This document shows positions 1-8,049 of a stretch of 64,000 bases of DNA, piece by piece. The translations under genes and the position numbers were made by a program. Below the pieces are notes generated by a model that had not been told where the DNA came from, did no database searches, and saw nothing but the letters and a program-made list of their open reading frames with translations. The DNA is from JANNPJ01 sp965200525 (GTDB taxonomy: Bacteria; Actinomycetota; Actinomycetes; Actinomycetales; Kineosporiaceae): assembly GCA_965200525.1 (NCBI GenBank), contig OZ241368.1:3472001-3536000 (forward strand), written 5' to 3'. How positions within the stretch are numbered: position 1 is the stretch's first letter; each line of letters starts with the position of its first letter.

Positions 1-11
1 TCGCGACGGGA

Positions 12-917
12 TCAGGCCGGAGGTGAGGCGCGAAGGATGAAGGCGATGAGTGCTACGTCCTCATTCGCGCGCTGGTCCACGGGCGGGCGGGGCGACAGGG
101 CGGCATTCGTGTCCAGGGGGAGCCCGGCCACCACCATCAGGTGCTGAACGTGGCCCAGCCCGGCGCGCCGCGACGCCGAGATCAGGTGGGCAGCGTCGGC
201 GACCGGGTTGTCGTCGACCGGCAGCGCGATGACCGCATGCCCGCCGGGGCCGAGCAGGTTCCCGGCAGCAAGCAGGCCCGATGGGGGCGTGGGTGGGCGT
301 CGCGGCCCGGGCATGGCGGCCACAGGATCGGGATCGGCGGTCGATATCTGCTGGTGTGCAGGGTAGGTCAGCGATTGGCTGACCAGGTCCGGCCAGCGCA
401 TGAATACCAGAGCGGCGCCGGGGGAGGTTTCGGCCGTTTCGCGTGGCCCGGCAGTCAGGTCCGGGACGACGTAGCGGCGTCGGGTGAGGATGCAGGCATT
501 GCGCAGGGCCACGTCGCCTGCCGCGTCGGCGACCAGTTCGCCCGTGTCGGCGTAGGCGCTCACCAGCAGGTAGGCCAGCGCCCGGGGGAGGGTGACGTGT
601 GCGGTGCCGGGCACGGCCGGTGTCGTTGTCTCGGGGGTGGGTGACCAGACGCTGACCGGGGTTGTTCGAGTCGTGTCGTCGAAGAGTTCCGAGGCCAGCA
701 GGCGGCCGAGGGTCCAGGTCTGGGTGACTGTGCTCGGCTCCCGGGTGGCGGCCGCGCTGCTTGAAAAGATGCCGCTCGAATGACGGGGCTTTCGCCGCCA
801 CGACCTCCATCCGGCACCGATCGCCGCTGGCGACGCCGTCGGGTATGCGGACGAGCTACCCGCGGTCGGGTTGTCGGGGGTGCTGGCGTTCTGAGCGGGT
901 GAGGTTCGGTCCGGCAC
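12..917 (-). CDS. Methyltransferase-like protein of the mobile element
   Basis: This is a 301-residue soluble protein. The GTG start is preceded by an AGGAG ribosome site 6 nt upstream. The middle reads like the end of a class I SAM-dependent DNA/RNA methyltransferase. A strand, then AYADTGELVADAAGD, resembles the 'xxTxPGDLVLDPFAG' motif I, followed by a helix, LTRRRYVVPDL and an ALVFMRWP strand. A later GPGGHAVIAL ('LkPGGhlv') and ANEDVALIAF fit the fold's last strands. The motif I proline/phenylalanine and the glycine pair are altered (DAAGD), so activity is doubtful. Similar proteins occur in actinobacterial conjugative elements; the family assignment is an inference from motifs. It is divergent from the next gene across a long control region. 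Confidence 0.55.
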   Translation of the reverse strand: MPDRTSPAQNASTPDNPTAGSSSAYPTASPAAIGAGWRSWRRKPRHSSGIFSSSAAATREPSTVTQTWTLGRLLASELFDDTTRTTPVSVWSPTPETTTPAVPGTAHVTLPRALAYLLVSAYADTGELVADAAGDVALRNACILTRRRYVVPDLTAGPRETAETSPGAALVFMRWPDLVSQSLTYPAHQQISTADPDPVAAMPGPRRPPTPPSGLLAAGNLLGPGGHAVIALPVDDNPVADAAHLISASRRAGLGHVQHLMVVAGLPLDTNAALSPRPPVDQRANEDVALIAFILRASPPA

Positions 918-998
918 GGTCTTCTCCTGGGGACGGCGTGATTGCTACACCCCCAAAAGGGCCGCCGTTGGCCCACTCGTTGCGGACGACTCGAGTGT

Positions 999-1018
999 GT
1001 TGGCCAACCGAATCCAAC
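999..1018 (-). repeat. Element motif copy A
   Basis: On the minus strand this reads GTTGGATTCGGTTGGCCAAC. It lies 82 bp upstream of the minus-strand gene at 12-917. It is one of five copies of consensus GTTGGRTTYGGTTGGCCAAC, four of them in control regions of the 1-5 kb element. A repressor or regulator site is inferred. Confidence 0.6.
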
Positions 1019-1362
1019 ACAGCCCAACGAAACCACCCGTTGGCGCCCCGACCCCGGGCAATGTGTCATCGCCCTGGCGCAGCATCGTTTGGCGCGTGGC
1101 GTCCGGGCGGGTCGCCTGCGGCGCGGGGCGGCTCGTCCTGTCCCGTCGCCGGGTGCGCGTCCCGTTGCCGGCCGTGCTCCAGAACTAGCCGGGGTGGCTT
1201 CCCTGGGGCGAGTCGGCCGACCGTTTGCTGACGGCTGAGCCCGCAGAGCCACATTGGCTCAAGCGACGGCACGACGGGCGTGCGCGTCGAACCCCCTCGA
1301 TGCGCCGTCCGGCGAGGACGGGGTGTTCTCGGTGGGTTCGGGCCTGGTGGTTGTTGGGGCCG

Positions 1363-1382
1363 GTTGGATTTGGGTGGCCAAC
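1363..1382 (+). repeat. Element motif copy B
   Basis: GTTGGATTTGGGTGGCCAAC differs from copy A at 2 of 20 bases. It lies 97 bp before the start chosen for the plus-strand gene at 1479. Confidence 0.6.
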
Positions 1383-1478
1383 GGTTGGGTGGGTGGCTGC
1401 GAGATACCGGTCTCCTGGTGGGGTCGGCGTGCGCAGATGGAACGGTCCCCGTCCGAATCGCTGCCTGCGGAGGCTTCC

Positions 1479-2294
1479 ATGTCTGCCTCGTTCTGCTCTC
1501 GAACCCACCGTCCTGCTGGTAGTTCCGGCTCGCCCGAGCCGCTGGGCACGCAGCCGCCTGACGGCCCGCTGGACATCGCGCAGCGCGCCTTCGACCTGCT
1601 CGTCACCGGTCCCGGCGCCCTCACCTTCGATGGTCGCGGCATCCCCGGCCTGCCCGCCAGGCACCTGCGCCTGGGCGAGCTCAGGCGGCTCCTGTTGGCC
1701 CGGGGCACCACGCGGGCGACGCACGACCGCGTCTGGGCGCACCTGCTCGGGCGGGCCCGGCGCGACGGCGGGGCCTGGATCCTGGCCTGCGCCGGCATCG
1801 CGATGCCGGGACTGAAGGCGCGCGCCGCCGCCCTGGCCCGCGGCTGGGTGGGCGACCCGGCCGACCTCGACAGCGAACTGCTGACCGGATTTCTGGAAGG
1901 AATGCGCGCTCTCGACCTGGAGTCGAGCAGGATCTGCGCCCAACTGATCGGGGCCGGCGCCGCGGCGGTGCGGCGCTCGCGTTACTACGGCGATCACGAG
2001 CCGGCTCTGCGAGGTGACTCCTACGTTTCGGCGCGCCCGCTGCGGCCGTGGGATCACCCGGACCTTGTCCTGGCCCGGGCCCTGGAGGCCGGTGTCATCG
2101 ACGCCGAGCAGCACCTCCTGATCGGAGCCACCCGGCTGGGAGGCGCGTCGCTGGCGCAGGTGGCCGAGTGCCTGCAGGTGAGCGCGTGGGTGGCCGCGAA
2201 GAGGCGCCGCGACGGCGAACGCGACCTGGCCGAGGCCATCGGCCAGGGCCAGCTGAGCGAACCCACGGTGAGGCGTCGCCGCACCCGCGGCTGA
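1479..2294 (+). CDS. Uncharacterised HTH (sigma-region-4-like) protein
   Basis: This is a 271-residue protein. The ATG at 1479 is preferred because GGAGG sits 5 nt upstream; longer in-frame starts at 1437 and 1254 lack one. It is Ala/Arg/Leu rich with no signal peptide or membrane segment. The C-terminal part (ATRLGGASLAQVAECLQ, then VSAWVAAKRRRDGERDLAEAI) looks like a helix-turn-helix of the sigma-70 region 4 type, with a basic tail. The N-terminal half is helical and unassigned. Its place in a conjugative-element remnant suggests a DNA-binding regulator of that element, perhaps the reader of the neighbouring repeat motif, but this is only inference. Confidence 0.6.
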   Translation: MSASFCSRTHRPAGSSGSPEPLGTQPPDGPLDIAQRAFDLLVTGPGALTFDGRGIPGLPARHLRLGELRRLLLARGTTRATHDRVWAHLLGRARRDGGAWILACAGIAMPGLKARAAALARGWVGDPADLDSELLTGFLEGMRALDLESSRICAQLIGAGAAAVRRSRYYGDHEPALRGDSYVSARPLRPWDHPDLVLARALEAGVIDAEQHLLIGATRLGGASLAQVAECLQVSAWVAAKRRRDGERDLAEAIGQGQLSEPTVRRRRTRG

Positions 2295-2730
2295 GCGCAT
2301 CCACCTGCGCTGTCCCGGTGATGGTCCCCCGACTCGCGTGAGTCCTGACGCACGAACCGGTTTCGCCGGTGACCGGCCCACACCACGTGCCTTGTTGGGT
2401 TCGGTTGGCCGAATTGTCAACAGCAACCGCAATCAGTTGGCCCACCAGGGCTCTTTTGGGGATGGGAGCACCGAACGCCGCACGGCAGCCGGCGGTCCGG
2501 TCCGCACCCGGCACGCCGGTACAGCCCCATCGCCAAGCCCCACGAAGAGCAACGACACGGCGAACCTTTTTCGCCAGAAACCTTCTCCCGCTGGTTCCGG
2601 CGGCTCCACGCCATCGCCGTCCCCGCACCCATCGATCCGACATCGGCCCGTCACTGTGCTGCACGCAGTTCGGGCCCGCGACGTCCCGACCCGTTCCGGC
2701 AGGACCGGGCCGAGACCGGAGGTGAACCCC
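2295..2730. other. Intergenic region before the pilin gene
   Basis: This 436-bp stretch has no supported gene. It contains motif copy C (2394-2413), a second GTTGGCCCAC word (2436-2445) and a GGGCTCTTTTGGGG patch near 2448. That patch is the reverse complement, roughly, of CCCCCAAAAGGGCC near 951 in the first control region, so the two regions share more than the 20-bp motif. The end nearest the next gene carries its ribosome site. Confidence 0.5.
2394..2413 (+). repeat. Element motif copy C
   Basis: GTTGGGTTCGGTTGGCCGAA matches copy A at 17 of 20 positions. It lies in the gap upstream of the VirB2-like gene. Confidence 0.6.
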
Positions 2731-3222
2731 GTGACTGCTCGCCCGCCCAACCCACCGCACATCGCGTCCCGCACCCGGGACCGACCCCACCCACGGCGCC
2801 GGCCGCACCAGCAGCCACTGCTGCTGGCGGTGCTCGTCAGCCTGCTCCTGCTCGGGGCCTCGGTGCCGGCCGCCTCAGCAACGCAAGCTCCCGCGCCGGC
2901 CGCCGACACCAGCCGGGCCTTGCTGGCCGCGACTACCTCGCGAGCGCCCTCGGCCGACCTGAGCCTGGCCCCGGTACCCAGAACGGTGAACGACGTGCCG
3001 ACGGTCGTGAACAACGCCCGCCGCTGGCTGGTGGGCATCGCCCTGACCGTGGCCACGTTCTTCCTCACCCTGGCCGGCGTCCTCTACATGAGCGCCGGGG
3101 CCGACCCCAGCGCCGTCGAGAAAGCCAAGACCGCCTTCAAGAGCGCCCTGGCCGGCTACGCCATCGCCGTGATGGCACCGGTGTTCATGACCATCCTTCG
3201 CACCGTGGTCGGCGTCCAGTGA
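2731..3222 (+). CDS. VirB2/TrbC-like pilin subunit
   Basis: This is a 163-residue protein. The GTG at 2731 follows GGAGG by 8 nt. An Arg-rich N-terminus leads into a hydrophobic signal-like segment (about residues 30-49, ending VPAASAT, a plausible signal peptidase site). A Pro/Ala linker follows, then two membrane segments (WLVGIALTVATFFLTLAGVLYM and an ALAGYAIAVMAPVFMTIL stretch) joined by a short polar loop with GADPSAVEKAKTAF. This is the standard layout of Gram-positive type IV secretion TrbC/VirB2 pilins. Its stop overlaps the next start as GTGA, so the two were translated together. Function in an assembled pilus is unlikely because the downstream ATPases are broken. Confidence 0.75.
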   Translation: MTARPPNPPHIASRTRDRPHPRRRPHQQPLLLAVLVSLLLLGASVPAASATQAPAPAADTSRALLAATTSRAPSADLSLAPVPRTVNDVPTVVNNARRWLVGIALTVATFFLTLAGVLYMSAGADPSAVEKAKTAFKSALAGYAIAVMAPVFMTILRTVVGVQ

Positions 3223-3494
3223 CCGGCTGGATGCTCGACGGCGCCCTCGGCTGGCTGACCGCCATGGTCCGCGACACCCTCAACGCGGTCTGGGCCCTCC
3301 TAGCCGCCACCGTCTTCCACCTACCCGACGTAACCCGCCTGCCACAGGTAGTGGCCCTCAGCGGGCGAGCGCTCATCGTCGTGAACCTGCTAGGCCAGGT
3401 CCTGGGTGCGGTGACAGGCAGCCTGTTGGCCCACCCGAAGGCCAACGTGATGGCCAACTGTCAGGAATGGTCAGCGCGATGGCCAGGACACTGA
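3219..3494 (+). pseudogene. VirB6-like membrane protein, N-terminal fragment
   Basis: The GTG start overlaps the pilin stop by 4 nt. The first ~60 residues (MTGWMLDGALGWLTAMVRDTL, then a membrane-facing LNAVWALLAATVF and a DVTRLPQVVALSGRALIVVN stretch) look like the beginning of the polytopic VirB6/TrbL-type channel proteins that follow VirB2 in actinobacterial conjugation loci. The multiple transmembrane helices expected after VVN are missing. The frame runs instead through GGCCAAC-rich sequence and stops at 91 residues, against several hundred expected. I read this as a truncated gene; the fragment could still be translated. Confidence 0.55.
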
Positions 3495-3968
3495 CCACGT
3501 GGGTGGCCACCACAGTGGTCAGAGCGATGCCCATGGCGCTGGCTCCGCTGGCCGCGCCGCGGCCGGCGGCGGTCACAGCCAAGCCGAGCTATACCTGCGT
3601 GGGCAGGGCGGCCGAGGGGCTGGGCACCCACGCGCCTTGGCCGGTTGGTACCCATCGGCGTGCGGCGGCGGCCAGCTTGGCCACCCGCCTGGCTCCATGG
3701 ACTCAGGGGTCGTTCCGGCGGTTGTTCGAAGGTCCGGGGCACCGTCGTTGCGCGGGGACATCTGGTCGTCCGGTCCACCCGTCACTTGCCGGACGAGCTG
3801 TGTGCGGCTGGGATGCTCCTGGCCCTGCAGGTCTGGCAGGACATCGACGTGGACACCTACCCATGTCCCGACCCGTCGCGCGTCCGACACCACGCAGTCC
3901 GGTGTCCCACACCCCGGGGCCGAAATGTCCGCCGGGACCACCAGACAGACGCCGTTGGCCAACCCCAA

Positions 3969-3984
3969 GGGTTCGTTGGCCAAC
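3969..3984 (+). repeat. Element motif copy E (partial)
   Basis: GGGTTCGTTGGCCAAC equals the 3' 16-17 bases of the consensus with one G missing. It lies inside the insertion in the VirB4 remnant. Confidence 0.4.
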
Positions 3985-4116
3985 TGGCGGCCCCACCAGG
4001 TGGCCAGCCACTAAGGGGGGCCGGGACAGAACAGCCGGCCACCGGACCCAGCGCCCGTCCCGTTCGCCTTTCGGGCCACCAACCGGTCCGGTGGCCATCC
4101 AGGTGGCCACCCTGCC

Positions 4117-4178
4117 GGCGGGACACCGACCGGACAGTTGGCGGGACACCGACCCGGTCACCCGGCGGGACACCGACC
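4117..4178 (+). repeat. Three 15-bp direct repeats
   Basis: GGCGGGACACCGACC occurs exactly at 4117, 4140 and 4164, with periods of 23 and 24 bp. The helical-turn-like spacing recalls iterons or protein-binding sites. No replication initiator is visible beside them. Confidence 0.6.
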
Positions 4179-4412
4179 GGCCGGTGGGGCCACCTCGGTG
4201 GTTGGTCGTCGTGGACGAGGCCAACCAGTCCCTGATGCGCGAAGGGCAGGAGGGCCGCTTCCTGGCCCGGGTGGCCAAGTTGGCACGCACGCGCCGGGCC
4301 GGCTTAACGGTGGCGACGCAGGACATCCTCGACCTGCTGGGCTCCGACCTGGGGCGGATTGTCGTGTCCCATGCCGCCACCAGATCCCGGTCGCCGGCCG
4401 GAGAGCCGGCGG

Positions 4413-4901
4413 CCCGAGGCGGCGGCGGCCTACGTCGACAAGGTCCACAACGTCCTGAACATGTCCGGCTCCGTCTCGGACATGCTCGCCGAGGCCCGCG
4501 GCTACCACCTGTCGATGACCCTGGCCCACCAGAACCTCGACCAGCTGCCGCGCGAGACCCAGGTCGCGCTGTCGGCGAACGCCCGCAACAAGATCTATTT
4601 CACCTGCAGCCCCGAGGACGCGCGGGTCCTGGCCCGCCACACCACCCCGGAACTAGATGAGCACGACCTACGCCACCTGGACGCCTTCGTGGCCGCCGCC
4701 CGGCTGATCGTGGGCAACCGTGAGTTGCCGGCGTTCAACCTGGCGACGGCAGCGCCGGCTGCGGTGGTCGCCGACCTTGCCGAGGTGCGGTCAGCGATCG
4801 CCCAGAACACGGGATGCGCGAGTCCCGCACGCCTCCGATCGCAGCATCGGCTGCCGACTGGCGAACGGGATGCGGGCCGCGAAGCTCAGCGAACCGCGTG
4901 A
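4413..4901 (+). pseudogene. TraG/TraD-type coupling ATPase, C-terminal fragment
   Basis: The frame reads YVDKVHNVLNMSGSVSDML, AEARGYHLSMTLAHQNLDQLP, VALSANARNKIYFTCSPEDA and a final HLDAFVAAARLIVG. This matches the C-terminal 'TraM-recognition' part of conjugative coupling proteins, where a VDE.hdyl strand, an AQARG helix and 'TLAHQ.l.QL' are typical. The Walker A half and everything upstream are missing. The fragment abuts the VirB4 remnant in a different frame at about 4386-4412, as expected from an internal deletion that joined two conjugation genes. An in-frame ATG at 4359 could start translation, but a working motor is not possible. Confidence 0.6.
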
Positions 4902-5203
4902 GGGTGGCACCAAAAGCCGGGCCACGACCGGCGAATAAACACGGAGCGTAGCCATCAGGCCCAACGGAATCGGCACTCCTCCCCGGTGGATTGCCTGCCC
5001 GTGACAGGCGATGAGCCCCGGACTGGTCCCCGTTGGGGCCCTCTACGTAGGCCGGACCATGTCCGAACGTCCCGACCTGACCCAACCGAACCCAACCGGA
5101 CCGCAACGGTGCAGGTGAAAGGGCTGCCCATGACTCGGGCAGTTCCTCCGTCCGGAACCCGACTTCCCCCACTGGGGGACCTTTTCTTCCTAGGAGATTC
5201 TTC
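4902..5203. other. Control region upstream of the replication-relaxation gene
   Basis: This 302-bp stretch has no supported gene. It carries element motif copy D at 5082-5098 (minus orientation), 106 bp before the start of the next gene, and the AGGAG ribosome site of that gene at 5192-5196. Confidence 0.5.
5082..5098 (-). repeat. Element motif copy D
   Basis: The minus strand reads GTTGGGTTCGGTTGGGT. It is identical to copy C over 15 bases and then diverges. It sits in the promoter region of the replication-relaxation gene. Confidence 0.55.
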
Positions 5204-6187
5204 ATGGCTGCACGTGCGTCTTTCGCCGTCAGGACACCCACTGTGACCTCTCGCCGGGCCGGGACTACGGATCGGTCCCGGTCACGCATCGTTGATCCGC
5301 TGACCGTCATCAGCCGGATGCAGCGGCGCGATCAGGCAATCGCGCGCCTGCTGGATGAGCACCGCACACTGACCACCACCCAGATCGCGGCGGTGTTCTT
5401 CAGCACGGACAGCACCGCTGCCAACCGGCTGTACGAGTTGCGCCGGGTGGGCTGGCTGAACCGGTTCATTGCCGCCCCCGGGCTTGGGCGACCGGGCGTG
5501 CACTGGGTGCTGGGACCGACGGGTGCGGTCTGGTCGGCCGGGTACGACGACCGCATCCCTCCGCACCCGAACACCTCTATCCGGCGGGCGATCGCCCTGT
5601 CGGCCAGCGCCAATCTGACTCACACGGACGGAGCCAACCAGTTCTTCGTCGACCTGCTGGCGCGTGCTCGGGCGCAGCCGGACTGCCGTGTAGAGCGCTG
5701 GTGGTCGGCCACGCACGTCGGTGAAGCGTTCGGGCAGCGGGTTCACCCGGACGGGCACGCGGTCTGGCGCGAGGGCGCAAGGCAGGTGGGGTTCCTGCTG
5801 GAGTACGACACCGGGACCGAGACCCTCGGGCGGCTGAAGGACAAGCTGGACCCCTACGTGCGCCTTCGCCGCGACGGCGGTCCGGATTATCCGGTGCTGT
5901 TCTACCTGCCCTCGCCGGTGCGGGAGACGAACTTCCACCGCAAGCTCAACGGCCTGGCCGCCACCCTGCCGATCACCGTGGCCACCGCCACCCCCAGCGG
6001 CGCGGGCGCCCACCCGGACGGGCCGGCCGGACCGATCTGGAAGGTCGCCGGGAACGGGCGCTCAAGGTACCGACTCGCCGCCCTGCTTTCACACCCGGGC
6101 CGCCTGGGCGCGTACCACCCGGGACCACCCACACCAGAGCAGGACCCCCTCTTCCTGCTGACCGACCCGCACGTGGCCCCGCAGTGA
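5204..6187 (+). CDS. Replication-relaxation family protein
   Basis: This is a 327-residue soluble protein. The ATG is preceded by AGGAG, 7 nt away. The N-terminal third (QAIARLLDEHRTLTTTQIAAV, FFSTDSTAANRLYELRRVGW) is a winged-helix module. It is followed by the family's central region (ANLTHTDGANQFFVDLLARA, ...GFLLEYDTGTETLGRLKDKL) with the acidic 'EyDtGte' typical of the Replic_Relax family. That family is found on actinobacterial plasmids and integrative elements, where it is thought to act near transfer or replication origins. The gene is full length and intact, unlike the conjugation genes before it. Its stop overlaps a following GTG (GTGA), so it probably once led an operon. Confidence 0.8.
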   Translation: MAARASFAVRTPTVTSRRAGTTDRSRSRIVDPLTVISRMQRRDQAIARLLDEHRTLTTTQIAAVFFSTDSTAANRLYELRRVGWLNRFIAAPGLGRPGVHWVLGPTGAVWSAGYDDRIPPHPNTSIRRAIALSASANLTHTDGANQFFVDLLARARAQPDCRVERWWSATHVGEAFGQRVHPDGHAVWREGARQVGFLLEYDTGTETLGRLKDKLDPYVRLRRDGGPDYPVLFYLPSPVRETNFHRKLNGLAATLPITVATATPSGAGAHPDGPAGPIWKVAGNGRSRYRLAALLSHPGRLGAYHPGPPTPEQDPLFLLTDPHVAPQ

Positions 6188-6468
6188 GCGTCTGGCGCGA
6201 CGAACTCGAAGGCCTCGACCTCACCCAGGACGTCCGGCAGGGCCAGCGTGAGCAGACCCCGCCCACTGAACCACCTGATACCCACCAGGTGGGCAGAGGC
6301 CCCCCAGACGCAGATCGGCCCAGGGGGCTGGCGCGATCTCTCGTACACCCGCGCTATCCGGTCCCCTGTGGGGTGGGGCAACGAGACCCCAACCTGCCGA
6401 GTCGCCAGGAGAGCGGCCCGAGCCGGGACTGCGCAGTTGACGGTGTTCCGGCCGACTCAGTCGGGTGA
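6184..6468 (+). CDS. Short uncharacterised ORF coupled to the relaxation gene
   Basis: The GTG start overlaps the preceding stop by 4 nt, a usual sign of translational coupling, and the first residues (MSVWRDELEGLDLTQDV) look protein-like. After about residue 25 the composition becomes Pro/Arg/Gly rich without recognisable structure. The ORF runs to 6468, 4 bp short of the convergent polymerase gene's stop at 6472. It may be a truncated former downstream gene of the element. I do not recognise a family. Confidence 0.3.
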   Translation: MSVWRDELEGLDLTQDVRQGQREQTPPTEPPDTHQVGRGPPDADRPRGLARSLVHPRYPVPCGVGQRDPNLPSRQESGPSRDCAVDGVPADSVG

Positions 6469-6471
6469 AGC

Positions 6472-8049
6472 TCAGGTCACACCCGGGACCGGGGTCGGCC
6501 CGGCCTTGGTGGCCGGCCGCCGCAGCGACGCGGCCAGGGCGTCCGAGACCCCGACCGTGACCGGGGGCCCCCAGAGACTGGTGAGCATCCAGGCCAGCAT
6601 GATCGTGTGCGGTTGGAGCAAACTGCCGGACAAGAAGAAGATCATGAAGGCGATGGCGGTCGGCAGCACCGGTAACGGTGGCCCCCGCAGGATCGACAGC
6701 AGCAGGAAGGCGATGAACAGGGTGGCCGCGATGAAGCCGTATTCGAACGCCATCTTGGTCGCGATGCCGTAGACCACGGCCGCCTGGTCCTGACCGCGGG
6801 CCGACGAGGTCAGCAGCCGGTCGGCGGCGCCGGCGCCGGCGCCGATGAAGTACCGCGAGGAGTCCTGCGAGAGGCCCTTCGAGACCTCGGTGTACGGCTG
6901 CACGAACCGGATGTACCCGCTCGAGCCCTGGGTCGAGGTCTCGTCTCTTCGATCGAGCAGGATGCCCGCCGCCGGCGTGCTGAACACCACCGCTAGGCCG
7001 ACCACGGCGGCGATAACGTAGCTGGGCCGGATCCGGTTGGGCACCCGGATGACCAGCAGCGCGACGCCGACGATGATCAGCAGGATGCCGGTGCCGGACA
7101 GGGTGGCGGCCATGCCCAGGCCGAGCACCAGCGGCTTCCAGGCGGGTGCCCGGATCAGCAGTGAGATGAGCAGGCCGAGGGCGCAGAACTGGCACAGGAA
7201 CGACGGTTCCAGGAACAGGAAGGCGTTGGCCTTGGTGGTCGGGTCGTTCCAGGCCAGCTGGTAGTTGGTGTTGAAGTTGACCGCCAGCCAGTCGGCCGAG
7301 ACCCACTTGGCCAGGTAGTCCACGTAGTTCCAGTGAAAGACGAGCTGGGCCACCATCTGGCCGGCGCCGACCGCGGCCGCCACCACCATCAGGTTCACGA
7401 ACGTCTTCAGCAACGGGATCATCAGATCGGCGAACTGGCTGGAGACGCAGAACACCCAGGGCAGGTAGATCACCAGCAGCAGGAACAGCGAGTTGAGCGA
7501 GATGTCGTCGCCGCGGAAGCTGGTGAACCAGGTGCACAGCACCAGCGCCGCGCCGGAGGCGATGTAGAGCTCGCTGCGCACCCGGTTGTACTGCACGCCG
7601 CCGCGCAGCCGGGCGAACACGATCCCCACAAACGCCGTGATCAGGGGCAACGAGACCGGGACGCTGCCCAGCGGCACGAAGATCCGCTGCCCCAGGACCA
7701 TGACGATGATCATGGTCTGGAACACCCGCAGCACGTACTTGCGGTCGCGCTCGGAGACGACCTTCACCGGCCGGGCCTCGAGCACCCGCAGCCGGGCCGC
7801 CTTCTCCTCGTAACTGGCCTCGATGTCGGGGCTGGGTCGTTCGCGGTCGCGCCGCCAGCGGCTGCGGACCTGCTGGATCAGCCCGGTCTCGTTCGGCTGG
7901 CGTACGTGGATCTGCGGGATCGCGCCGGTCTGCGAGATCTGCCGGGCCCGCAACTGCTCCAGCAGCCCGGTGTCGGTCGGGCGGCGGGGCGGCCTCGGGC
8001 TGCGGGGGGCCGGCTCGTCCGGCCGGAGCTGGTCAGTCACTGACCACAT
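6472..8049 (-). CDS. Wzy/O-antigen-polymerase-like membrane protein
   Basis: This is a 525-residue polytopic protein. A cytoplasmic N-terminus of ~100 residues (Pro/Arg rich) precedes about eleven hydrophobic segments starting near FQTMIIVMVLGQRIF. A large loop between the middle and late helices contains RRDETSTQGSSGYIRFVQPY and SRYFIGAGAGAADRLL, the position where Wzy/WaaL-type polymerases carry their conserved loop. The role inferred is polymerisation of lipid-linked repeat units outside the membrane. It overlaps the end of the upstream glycosyltransferase by 17 nt (a GTG at 8040 is an alternative start), so the two are co-translated. Assignment is by topology and cluster context; no short signature motif defines the family. 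Confidence 0.7.
   Translation of the reverse strand: MWSVTDQLRPDEPAPRSPRPPRRPTDTGLLEQLRARQISQTGAIPQIHVRQPNETGLIQQVRSRWRRDRERPSPDIEASYEEKAARLRVLEARPVKVVSERDRKYVLRVFQTMIIVMVLGQRIFVPLGSVPVSLPLITAFVGIVFARLRGGVQYNRVRSELYIASGAALVLCTWFTSFRGDDISLNSLFLLLVIYLPWVFCVSSQFADLMIPLLKTFVNLMVVAAAVGAGQMVAQLVFHWNYVDYLAKWVSADWLAVNFNTNYQLAWNDPTTKANAFLFLEPSFLCQFCALGLLISLLIRAPAWKPLVLGLGMAATLSGTGILLIIVGVALLVIRVPNRIRPSYVIAAVVGLAVVFSTPAAGILLDRRDETSTQGSSGYIRFVQPYTEVSKGLSQDSSRYFIGAGAGAADRLLTSSARGQDQAAVVYGIATKMAFEYGFIAATLFIAFLLLSILRGPPLPVLPTAIAFMIFFLSGSLLQPHTIMLAWMLTSLWGPPVTVGVSDALAASLRRPATKAGPTPVPGVT

Larger units (their letters stand above)
918..1478. other. Divergent control region of the element
   Basis: This 561-bp stretch separates two divergent genes. 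I see no convincing coding sequence in it: codon use is mixed and the readable frames have no ribosome sites. It holds two copies of the element's 20-bp motif (999-1018 reversed, 1363-1382 forward). It also has a GTTGGCCCAC word at 967-976 that recurs at 2436 and 3425, and a perfect GAGCCA-CAT-TGGCTC palindrome at 1246-1260. Promoters for both flanking genes are expected here. Confidence 0.6.
3857..4189. other. Repeat-rich insertion inside the VirB4 remnant
   Basis: This interval separates two adjacent parts of the VirB4 domain. It contains the 15-mer GGCGGGACACCGACC three times (4117-4131, 4140-4154, 4164-4178; spacing 23-24 bp). It has further GGACACC/GGTGTCC words at 3850 and 3903, a partial copy of the element motif (3969-3984), and many TGGCCA words. 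No terminal inverted repeats or transposase are visible. Confidence 0.5.
3680..4385 (+). pseudogene. VirB4-like conjugation ATPase remnant, interrupted
   Basis: Three pieces of one VirB4/TraC C-terminal domain can be read in order. The first, in the frame of 3683, is LAPWTQGSFRRLFEGP. A frameshift near 3736 gives, in another frame, VVARGHLVVRSTRHLPDELCAAG and MLLALQVWQDID up to about 3856. After ~330 bp of unrelated repeat-rich DNA the domain resumes at 4190 with WLVVVDEANQSLMREG (Walker B, DE), then KLARTRRAGLTVATQD and DLLGSDLGRIVVSHAAT. The N-terminal half with Walker A is absent. VirB4 is the ATPase that powers type IV secretion, so this copy cannot work. The reading rests on family motifs known to me, not on an alignment. 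Confidence 0.6.

Noticed and set aside
4117..4178. Replication origin with iterons
   Set aside because: Three repeats alone, within a broken conjugation gene and without an initiator gene beside them, are not enough to call an origin.
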